A stretch of DNA of 64,000 nt from Craspedostauros australis (lineage: Eukaryota; Bacillariophyta; Bacillariophyceae; Mastogloiales; Achnanthaceae), in assembly GCA_026770025.1 (NCBI GenBank), contig JAMXDE010000018.1, positions 806,001-870,000 of the forward strand, in the 5' to 3' direction. Positions 1 to 9,900 of this stretch are shown in pieces. How positions within the stretch are numbered: the stretch's first letter is position 1; each line of letters begins with the position of its first letter. The notes under the pieces were generated by a model. The model saw only the letters and a list, made by a program, of their open reading frames with translations. It made no database searches and was not told where the DNA came from. The position numbers were made by a program, and so were the translations under genes.

Positions 1-787
1 GTTGCGAGGCAAATGACGATGGCGCCAGCGCGAGGCACGCCGTTACGCACAGGAGCATTTTGTTGCTCGTTTCGAAACGGCTCCTTTTGCTCCTGTTTCT
101 GTTTTGTGGCCTTGCTCGACAAGACGAGCGGGGAATGGAAGGCAACATCGATTGGGGTTGAAGCTGCTGCTGTTGATGCTGCTCTTGTTGTCTTCGTCGT
201 CGCCTCGGAGGCTGGCGCAGGGAGGCCATGGCGGGTGCGTTTGCTTTCGTTGGTCTTGTCGTTGTGTTTTGGGATGCGTGCTGTTGCGGCAATTCTCGCT
301 CAGAGCATTGAGGTTGTTACGGACGTCGGCGCAGTGATTGTGTTCTGCTTGTGTGTTGGCTTTGGCCGTTTTGGAGTCGTGATGTTGTTGTTTTCTGTTG
401 TTGTGCTGTGATGTACAATGTTGTTCACGCAACATTGTTCGCGGATGACGTATTTATGGTCTGTTTTCCACAAAATTGCCATTTCCTTGTTCCTTGTCGC
501 CACGACTCACCACTTCGTGTCGCTGATGCTCTTGTGGTTATCGCTACGACGCGTAGTACGACACAAACACTTATGGAATGACCTGGCGGACTTTTTGCGT
601 TCACATCCACCGAAGCATCGCCAACACAAAGGCGTGGAATTGGGCTCACGGATTTGCTTGTCCGTTTTGGTGGGTCCGAAACAGCAACGCAAATGAACAA
701 TTGGATCCCGGTACCTTTTCTTGCGCCACAAAGTCTGAATAGAGACACCGGCAGCGCGATGGCATCATCCCAACTACTATATCCCAG

Positions 788-857
<70 letters not shown>

Positions 858-895
858 CTATTCAACGCTACTCTGATTCGATCCACTCTGATCTA
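1..895. other. Intergenic, no supported gene
   Basis: No reading frame here has a recognisable motif. The overlapping short frames on both strands look like chance ORFs. The only clear structure is the GT dinucleotide tract near the right end, listed separately. The stretch is the 3' flank of the ALG1-like gene. Confidence 0.5.
791..855. repeat. (GT)n microsatellite
   Basis: An uninterrupted run of about 32 GT units lies about 40 bp beyond the stop codon of the ALG1-like gene, probably in its 3' UTR or terminator region. A tract this long and perfect is expected to vary in length between strains. Frames crossing it give meaningless Cys-Val or His-Thr runs. Confidence 0.97.
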
Positions 896-2425
896 TCATA
901 TTATCCTCTCCAGCAAAGGCCACGCGTTCTCTGTCCAATTGGCATCCCAACGAGGCCGATCCTGCAAGGCTTCCGAGTAGCGGTCAAGATCGCCGTAGCC
1001 ATGCGGTGGCAGCCCTTGCTTCATCCCCTCCTTCGCAAGCGGCCGCAGCATGTACCACAGTTCATCCGCCAGCTCCTGCGAATTCTCGAAGGTCCTGCCG
1101 TTCTCGTCATCTTCCACGAGCTCCGACAGGCATTGGAAGTTGCTGGCGCACACGGGCACGTGACATCCGAACAGATCGAGGATCTTCATGGGAAGGTCCA
1201 ACCCGGATGTCGAGGTGTGCAGCGAGATTCCGGCATCGGCGCAGGCCAGGAGCTTGGGGTAATCCGCAGGTTCCAGCCACACCGTCTGCACGGCCACGTG
1301 TTGCATCTGGAGTCGCGACATTTTCTTTTCGTACATCGTCTTCTGTGGCCCCTTGCCTGTCACGATGACCATGATCTTGAGATCGGACTGCTTCTCCTCG
1401 ATCTTCGCGTCCAATATAACCAGCGCCTCCAGCAGGATGCCAAAGTCTTCATCCGGCGTCCAGGACGTTGAGCTGGTCAGAAGCGCGGGGCGCCCGCGAC
1501 GTGGGGCAGCGACGCCTTTGGAGTCAAGTTCTGTCAAGAGCGTCTGCTTTCCACGGTCGAGATTCTGCGTCCAGGATTTGGGACATGCCATTGCGATCTT
1601 TGGGTGCAACCGCGTCAGCAACTCGTGCTGTTCCTTCGGTCCTAGTGGCCGGAACAAGGCCGGTGGACAATCGTGCAGCACCGACACCGATCTGGCAGGG
1701 AGATGAAAGTTCTTGATCAGCCATTCTTTCATGGCGTTCGTGACCGTGAAATGCCCCGTCGCCAACGGCGCCAGCAGCTTTTCGTACAGCCTGGCAACCT
1801 GGCAGATGATGGGATTCGATGACGAGATCATGGAGAATCCCAGGTTGTGCCAATCGATGACGAAGGCAGGGCGCTTGCCATGCAGGATGCCCTGGCAGAA
1901 GCAGTAGATGTAGGTCACCACGAGCAACGGCATCGCCGGTGGGTTCTGCACGATGACGCAATCCACCGCCTCGCCTTTGTGCAGCCCTTGCCGCACCGAC
2001 ACGAACATGGCGTGCATGAGCCATAGCGTGAGGCTGAGGATGCGCCAGATGAGGTAGATTGGCAGGGATGCCTTGAGCAGCTGGGGAGACGGCACCGTGA
2101 ATCGCACGACGGATAGTTGCACGTTGTCCGCAGACGCGGTCTCCAGATCGGGGACCAAGGGCACTCCGCTGTATCCCACCAGCGACACCTTGTGACCGGC
2201 CTGCAGCAACGACAGCGCGTGGTACTGCATGCGAGGTGATCGTCCCACATCGCCCAGCACGACCACCATGAAGTGCTTGGGATTCGAATGCTCGTCTCCC
2301 TCCGTCTTCTCGTCCGATTTGACTTGGCCGTCTGCCTTCGTCTTCGTCGCACTCTCCGCCTTCGGAACGTTGGTCACATCGGGAAGGACGTCATCGCTGC
2401 CGGAAAGCTCTTCGATCACCACCAT
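896..2425 (-). CDS. ALG1: Chitobiosyldiphosphodolichol beta-mannosyltransferase (ALG1-like)
   Basis: A single-exon protein of 509 residues. ALG1 (CAZy GT33) adds the first mannose to GlcNAc2-PP-dolichol on the cytosolic face of the ER during N-glycan precursor synthesis. The first 50 residues are acidic and poorly ordered. The N-terminal GT-B half begins at about 51 with a V-V-V-L-G-D-V-G-R-S-P-R-M-Q-Y-H-A core typical of ALG1. A hydrophobic segment at about 122-142 probably holds the protein on the ER membrane. The I-D-W-H-N-L-G motif is at 190-196. The C-terminal half carries the S-T-S-W-T-P-D-E-D-F motif near 315 and the S-G-L-D-L-P-M-K-I-L-D family signature. Length and domain order are normal. 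Unlike yeast ALG1, the membrane segment is not at the extreme N-terminus. Confidence 0.93.
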   Translation of the reverse strand: MVVIEELSGSDDVLPDVTNVPKAESATKTKADGQVKSDEKTEGDEHSNPKHFMVVVLGDVGRSPRMQYHALSLLQAGHKVSLVGYSGVPLVPDLETASADNVQLSVVRFTVPSPQLLKASLPIYLIWRILSLTLWLMHAMFVSVRQGLHKGEAVDCVIVQNPPAMPLLVVTYIYCFCQGILHGKRPAFVIDWHNLGFSMISSSNPIICQVARLYEKLLAPLATGHFTVTNAMKEWLIKNFHLPARSVSVLHDCPPALFRPLGPKEQHELLTRLHPKIAMACPKSWTQNLDRGKQTLLTELDSKGVAAPRRGRPALLTSSTSWTPDEDFGILLEALVILDAKIEEKQSDLKIMVIVTGKGPQKTMYEKKMSRLQMQHVAVQTVWLEPADYPKLLACADAGISLHTSTSGLDLPMKILDLFGCHVPVCASNFQCLSELVEDDENGRTFENSQELADELWYMLRPLAKEGMKQGLPPHGYGDLDRYSEALQDRPRWDANWTENAWPLLERII

Positions 2426-4036
2426 TCTTCTTTCGTAAATGTAGGTCGTCGTATTGTAGCTGTTGTTGTATTATAGGAGAGGATGCAAGATGGAAGCGTG
2501 CTGATTCAATGTCGTCGTCTCCCTTGGTTGTGTCTAATGTCGGAGTGCCTCCTTGTGTGTGTGTGTGATTGTTGGTCGGTTTCGATGGATGCAAAGAGAA
2601 TCCGTTCCGACGCGTGTTGTTTCGCAGCGAAATCAAGATTTTGTTCTCTGTTTGTGTATGAGGTCGAATGAGTCGATCGCTTGTTCACCTGTAGCGCGTG
2701 AGAAAAATAGGAGTTTGTCTCCTCCACGATTTTCCGAGATGGGACGAATTTGGAAAGGAAGAAACAAGACCACGATCTGACATTTGCTGCATCAGATGGT
2801 GTGCGAGGAGAGGTCGCGAACTGGATCAATGCAATGCTATGCGATTCAATGTGCGTTGGAAGGATGATGTACCTAGCGTTATCTTGTACTTTAGATTACT
2901 ATGCGCGTGTTGTTTGAGGATGTGATGGGAGCGAACGAAATGGATCACAGTCTAATCTTGAAGCAATGGGATGTGGAAGAAGGCGCACCACGACTTGACG
3001 CAGATCAACGTCGCGCAAAGTGCGAAAGTCGGCATCAACGGGACGCTTGCGACCTGTGCGTAGTCGATCATGCAGCGCAATGGAAAGTAAAGAAATGAGT
3101 ATTGTAGGGTAGAATGTAGAATAATATTCAACCAGAGCAGATCATTGCTCTGGCTGTCTTTGTGGAAGAAGTAGAGAATGATCTCTCCTCTCTCTCTTCT
3201 CTCTGGAAACAAATGCGAAGGAACAGCCGAGATGAGCTGACACTCCGCCAATGAAGAACGGCCGAAGCGCCTAAAGACAAGACCAGAAAACCGAAGGAAC
3301 CCAAAATTGTGACGAGCCACCAAAAAGGTGGGAGATATGTGTCGTGTAGGCAGTCGCATTGGTGTCGCAGATGCCAATCCCCTGGTTGATTTTTGGGTAC
3401 AGCGATCCGTTGTCCGATTTAAATTTGTGCATGTGGCACGCGCCCGCCAGTCTCCCTCCGTGTGTGAGAGCTGCGCGCAAAGAGGAACATGCGACCCACC
3501 GACAACAACACGAACCACCTCCACCAACATTCCGAGCACACCGTTGCCACAAACATCGATCGTTCTGTCTTCGCGACCACAACCAAGAGGCCACAACATC
3601 ACCGCCATCGTCATCATCCAGAACGACATCAAAAATCCCATTGTCATCAGCAACACCATCATCTGCAGCAACGCAACAATCGAGTGCACTTTAGCAGAGT
3701 TGAACGGCAGACAAGAACGACGGCTCGAACATCGCTAATACGTGCACAAAGCAAGAGAAAGCAACGTGACTCAACGCGAAGCGAAGTACTCTGGTCTGCT
3801 CCACGCTCTGCACCGCCAACTGCGTCGGTTGGGAAGAAGGATTTCGCTTTCCAATTTCATTGGTTCGTGGTTGCATCAACAGGCCAAAGAAGTCGGTAGA
3901 TCAATCGTACTTTATTCTGCCTGTGACTCTCTGTCTGTCTCCTTGAGGCTTTCTTGGTCCATCTTCCACCAATAGTGTGCGTGTTCATAGTAGCAACACA
4001 AGCAATCCTCAACAGGAGCACTCCAGAGCAAGCAGC
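2426..4036. other. Divergent intergenic region, no supported gene
   Basis: This separates the ALG1-like gene (-) from the leishmanolysin-like gene (+), so both promoters should lie here. Short His/Thr-rich or Met-rich frames around 3.0-3.9 kb have no recognisable domain and biased composition, and I do not accept them as genes. Confidence 0.45.
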
Positions 4037-6786
4037 ATGAGAGCACAGACGGTCCCACGGTCACGGAAGGAACACAGTCCGACTCGCAGCATGAAGCAGA
4101 CGCTGATGATGCTGTCGTTGCTGATGCTGTCGGCTTCGTCTTGCAACGCGGCTGCATCGCCATCTCTGCGCAGCAACGCCAATATAGATGCAAATATAGA
4201 TGCAAACATGAACACAGAGACGGAAGGGAGACGACAATCCGCCATCCATCGGGTGTACGGAGCAGGCAACGCGCAGGTGCGCAAGGAGGTGAGGTTGCTG
4301 GAGGAGGAGTCGCAGCGATCGCAGACCGGCTTCCCCAGCGATCCAGACCACTCCGTTCCTTACGACAACCACCCATTCGAGCTGAAGGCGCGCAGACGCA
4401 AGCTGCAGCAGCAGAATGGCGGCAACTCCACCACCACGCCCCCTGCGGAGGACGAGAAGTCCAACTACAAACCCATTCGGATACGCTTCGAGACGAAGGC
4501 GCTGGACGATCGTCGCACGGAGCTCAACGCGGCGCGCATCGACTTCATCGAGAAGGAGATCCTCCCGCGCACGGCCGAGTTCTGGCAGACCACGCTGTCC
4601 GTCGTGCCCGTCTCCGGATCCCTCAAAGTCGCCGCGTCCGAGCTCAAGAACAGAGCCTACTGCGGCGACTCCGAGTTCACGGAGGTCCCCGCGCAGCACA
4701 TCGCCTCCGGTCTCAGCAACACGGATCTGGTGCTCTACGTCAGCGGGACGCCCAGCTCGCGATTCTGCTCCGGCACCACCCTCGCCGTGGCCATCGCCTG
4801 CAACTTCGATCAGTACGATCGCCCCACGGCCGGCGCCATCAACGTCTGCCTCAACCAGATCAACCTGCGCCAGGACGGCACGGCCTCCGATGCCATCATC
4901 CAGGACAACGTAGACGTCCTCATCCACGAGGTCGCCCACGTCCTCGGCCATTCCTCAAACTCATACCGCTTCTTCTGGGATGCCGAGACCGGCGAGCCAC
5001 GCACCAGCCGACCCTTCACCACGAGGACCGTCACCTGCGTGGATGACGTCCAGCGCACCCTCATCCTCCCTGACGAGTCCACCATGAGCTTCTCCGTCGG
5101 CAAGAACGGCCAGAGATACGCCAGCTTGGTCACGCCGCGCGTCAGGGCGATCGCGCGCAACCAGTTCGATTGCCAGACCCTCGAGGGCGCCCGCTTGGAG
5201 AATCAGCCCACGGGCAGCGGGTCCTGCACCGGAGATCACTGGGAGGAGCACGACTACTACCCTGAAGCGCTCAGCGGCGTCATCTCCCCCACCACCAACA
5301 TCGTCAGCCATCTCACCTTGGCGCTCATGGAGGACTCCGGCTGGTACCGCGCCAACTACACCATGGGACACATATCGCCCTGGGGCTTGGGCGCTGGTTG
5401 CGACTTTGTCAATGAACCCTGCCTTCAATCGGATGAGAATGGCAACACCTTCATCCCCGATTACTCCAAAGGCTACTTCTGCGTCGACAAGTTTGCACGC
5501 GGTTGCTCGCCGGCCCTCACGCACAAGATGGCCTGCACCGTCATCGACTACTTCTTCACACAACCGCGCGTCCTGCCAGATGATCGCTTCCAGTACTACC
5601 CATCGGAGCCAACTCTGGGTGGACCGCGTCAGGCCGATTACTGTCCTGTCTTCGGATCCACGTTCGGAGGATCCGACGCAGAGGGGCTCGCCTGTTCCGA
5701 TCCTTCCAATGGCGAGAGCATCAACATTTACAGGTGCGTTCCAATACGTGTTCGAGGATGCTGATTGAGCACGGTATTGCAGGTCCTCTACTCCACTCCA
5801 CTCTATTACCACTACGCCGGCACTCATACGTACATTGGAGCATTGCGTGTATGGTATGAATCTGCGCGCATTCATGACTCAACTCGACCACTCACATATT
5901 CCATGGCCCACGATCCTTCTACCATTGTACGCTGACTCCCGCCATGCTCTGACATGACAGTGAGGACTACGGTCCAGGCAGCCAGTGCATCCCAACCACA
6001 GGAGGCGATGGCCGATGCTACAGGACCGCCTGCATCAAGGATGAGATGGTCCTCAAGATCAATGTTCGTGGAGAATGGTTGACGTGCGACGAGGACTTTC
6101 AAAGGATCAACGTCCGCGTCGTTGCCGGCGCCCTGCCGCAAACCCTCGTCTGCCCGCGCCTCACCACAGCATGCCCCGACCTCTTCTGTCCCTTCGGTTG
6201 CGCGGGACGTGGCGTCTGCAACTTCTCCAACAAGGTCAACGGCACCGTCCAACCAAAGTGCGAATGCTTCGATCCCGAGGATGATTCTCCCGGTTGCTCC
6301 GACTCTTTGCTACCAGATGGCGCCTTCCTCGATGACTCATCGGGTCTCTTCAACAACCTCGAGGAGAATTTCTTCGACCCGCTCATGGCCGTCTTCGTCG
6401 ATCACCCGGATAAGTGGACCACGGCCTCATGGGCCTGGGCCGCCGGCCTCCTCACCGTCTTCCTCGTCATGATGCTCTGCGTCTGCTCCACCTTTTGGCC
6501 CGAGAGACCAGTCAAGAAGGCCAAGCTCCCCGCCAAGAAGGTGGAACCCGTCAAACCACGAAGGCCAATCAGAGCCGCGCGCCCCCACCGCGTGATCGAC
6601 AACACATCACGGCAGCGCGATCCACCAGCCCGTCGTCCACCATCGCGGCCGCGACCGCAGATCGTTACCAACCAGCCACAGCAATTCCAAGCTGTCGGCG
6701 TGCACAGAGCGGGCGGACGACCCGTCCGCCCCCCACAAGCCAGGCCAGTCCGTCTGCCCGTATCGCCGACTCGAAGCGAGTTCTAA
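4037..6786 (+). CDS. Leishmanolysin-like (M8/GP63) zinc metalloprotease, membrane-anchored
   Basis: Two exons (4037-5733, 5961-6786) with a 227-bp GT-AG intron give 840 residues. The join restores the frame and the sequence Y-S-E-D-Y-G-P-G-S-Q-C. The ATG at 4037 is chosen; a second in-frame ATG at 4091 gives a more compact signal peptide and may be the true start. The metzincin motif H-E-V-A-H-V-L-G-H lies at about 297-305. The third zinc ligand is probably the His in G-D-H-W-E-E-H, and the family motif A-L-M-E-D-S-G-W-Y-R-A-N-Y follows. A Cys-rich EGF-like module is at about 635-672. One transmembrane helix lies near 720-741, followed by a Pro/Arg-rich cytoplasmic tail. I infer a surface or secretory-pathway protease; its substrate is unknown. 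Confidence 0.92.
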
Positions 6787-6999
6787 ATCTGCTGCAATCT
6801 ACTATTACTACAATATAAAGCTTATCCCTAATCTAAAGACCCATCATACAGATACCATCATCTAGAAAGTGGAGTTCCCTTCGAGAGTACTTTAGTGTGT
6901 ACGTACGTATTAGTATGGTACGAGCATGGCGTTGTGCAATTGTTGCTGCTTTCATGTGTCTGCTTTGACTTTCTTTGCCGACAGATCATGTGCAGCCTC

Positions 7000-9900
7000 T
7001 CATCTTTGCGTCTCTTGCCCACTCGACAACAGCTCCGCAGACTCCCGTTTCGATGACATGGCCTCGCGACATGCCTCACCTGCCGTCGGACCATCCGTGG
7101 TGCTGCCATCCTTCGTCTTGTCGCTGTCGCTGCTGGTCACGATCCGCGTCTTCGTGGCGGTCGCAGCCGTCGTGTTCGATCCATCCTGACCGGAACTGTT
7201 CCCGCTCTGGCTGCTCGTCGGCAACTTATCGGTCAGCGTATCCCCGCTGCTGGGCGTGCTGTGACTATCCGCAGTGCGGTGGGCATCCTGACGCCCGCCC
7301 GGCACCTTGCTCGTCATCTGCAATGACGATTTGCGAGAATGCTTGGCGCGGTGGTGATGGTGGTGATGATGATGGCGATGCGAGAGCTTGTGATGTCGGC
7401 GGTGCTTGCGGTTCTTATCGCATCGTGGTGGCGATGAAAAGAGAATCTCCAAGAGCTCCGGCGTCAGCGATCCCAAGGCGCCGTTAGTGCCCGGGCAGTT
7501 GGTGAAGACGCAATGGAAGCACCGTTTGTCGGGATTCTCATCATCCAGCAGCGTGACCTGGTGGGGTATGTGGTTTCATGGAGCAACGTCAGCGGCCATA
7601 GCAGCGGCAGTTGTTGCAGAATTCGGAATAGTAAATCATGGTCGACAAGAAGAGTTGATGTCATGTGAGCGTCGTTTTGTTGTTGTCGCAGAATGATCAA
7701 TGTCAACACCATCAGAGCGCGGATAGGCAGTACATATGATGATGGCCGCAGCGTATTGCACGTCACAGTGCATGGTTCAATGGCAACAGCAACAGCAACA
7801 ATTCGGCATGCTGTGGCGCGATGTGGCGAGATACTTACAGTCACGTAGAGATCTTCGCGACTCTTTCCATTCTGGCTTGGGTTCGATGCCTTGCGGTGCT
7901 TTTTGATGGCTGGGAATTCGATGCAAGGCAACGTCATGGCAGCATAGTTCCATTTGCGAGCAGAATCTGTGGAGCCGTTCGCTGTCGACTTGGTCGTTGA
8001 GATGGTCGACGAATTTTGGTCGCTTGCATTGGATCCAGATCCAGATTGAGATGCAGGTTTTGGAGCAGGCCCATGAGACGTATCGTTTTCCATCCTCTCC
8101 TGAGCACTTGCGATCGGGGTGTGTCGATCATGCTGGGAGATGCCGGCATCGGTTGTATCTGATGGCGTCACATCGCCCGCTTGGTTTGGCGTATCGCCGG
8201 ATTGCCGCAGCGCCGCTGCCACGATCTCGAAGAAGTTGCTTAGATTTTCTGGCTTGACCAAGCTGAAGATAGTCATCCTCTCGACATCCTCGTTGCGCAG
8301 GCCTGTCATGCGGAGGAATGTTTCATTCCAACTCACGGCCTTGCCTGAGGTCGCGGCAATCAGCTGTGGGATGTTCGAATTCTCAAACACCTCCTCGTAG
8401 TCCAGGACGAACACGCGTTCTCTGGATGTGACCTCCTCAGGAGGTCGCTTTCGACCGTGTCTCGGTTTCTTGCTTTCCTTGGAGAACACGACATCCTTGT
8501 GCTTCGATCCTGGACGGTCCCGGCTGTCGAGGCCGCTCTTCACGGCGGCATCAGATGAGATGCTGCTGGCGATGTTCTGCCTATCTTCGCTGTTGTCACC
8601 GTCAATGTCTGTCGGTGATGAGTTTTCTGTGGAGACTTGACCATCCTTCCGGTCGGTGCAACCAGAACCGCTGCCGCTGTTTCCAGAGGAATCTCGGTTG
8701 CTGTCTGTCAGATCAGACATGCTGAAGACGGTCTTGTCGATCGATACAGACTGTGCCATCGGTCCCTTGCTCCCGCTGCGTTCTTCGCTGCCGGATGAAT
8801 CCTCCGACGACGCATGTTCTGGGCACTGTTTCTTGATGGCCGGTGCATCACCGTCGTCCTTCAACATGCTGTCTGCCTTGCGCTTGCTTGTCCGATCTTT
8901 CCTTTTGCCACTGGGTTTGTCGATGCCTTCTTGGTTCTGTTCCTCGTTCTTGTTGGTCTGCGAGTCCGTGGTCAGGCTGGATGTTGCAGATTCCACGCTC
9001 TCTGGATCGGATCGCGACTCTGCTGCCTTGTCCTCGTCGAGCTTGCGTTGTTTGATGTCCAACTCATTTCGGAGCTTGGAGTTGGTCTCCTCCTTGTCCT
9101 TGTTGGTTTCAAGTATCTTCTTGATGTAGTTCGCACATCTGTTGTGTAGAGGAGTTGGGTAGAGTTCCAAACCGAATGAAGCGGAATTGTGCGGATGCCG
9201 CGAAACGTGGGAGAATGTGCCAACGCGAGTTGTGCATTTGGTGCAAGTGAAGAGCAGCAGTATGGGACAGAATCGCATCAATGGATAGATGGATGTACGA
9301 ACATGGTGAGTTTGGAGCATGTACTGGTGCATGTATTGATGCGTCATAGGTGCGCCTTGTGTGAAAAGATCACAGATACAAAGAGCGAGTTGTTTCGATA
9401 GCGCATGGAGCACAGATTACAAAGTGCAAGGTTTCACAGTGCAAGCAAGTTTTGGCTGGCGGATGCCATGCGTAGAAGATGTACATGTACATGTGCATGC
9501 ACATGTACATGGAATGGACACTGCACTTACGAGGAAAGCGTATGGAACTTGCTCCGAACCTCAATGTCTTCGCCACCATCCTTCATGATCAGTCTGATCT
9601 CATCAATGAGTTCTGTGATCTTCTGCGCACGCTTCTGCTCTCTCTCATTCTTCACCCGTCCCATCCCCTTCTTGGTCCCGTGTCTGGCATCCATCAACCT
9701 CACTGGCGGGATCGCGGCGTTTGATCCGCCTGCTCGGTTGGCCGCCGCAGCAGCCGCCACGGATGCAACTAGCGTGGGTGGAAGACCTGCTGCATTCGCA
9801 TCACCTGCACGGCCGGACGCCGCGGCTGCTGCTGCAGCTGCTGCGAGAGCGGGATTGAATGACAGGAGCTGTTGTGGATGGAATCCATTTACAGTCTGTC

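Noticed and set aside
791-855. GT tract as part of a coding sequence
   Set aside because: Gives pure Cys-Val or His-Thr runs in frames without other support.
2952-3689. 245-codon minus-strand frame, Met- and Trp-rich
   Set aside because: Odd composition, no domain, no splice partners; reads the complement of a CAT/CAC-rich stretch.
4061-4951. 296-codon minus-strand frame and a 301-codon plus-strand frame within the protease gene
   Set aside because: Shadows of the leishmanolysin-like exon caused by its GC-rich third positions. The protease frame alone has motifs.
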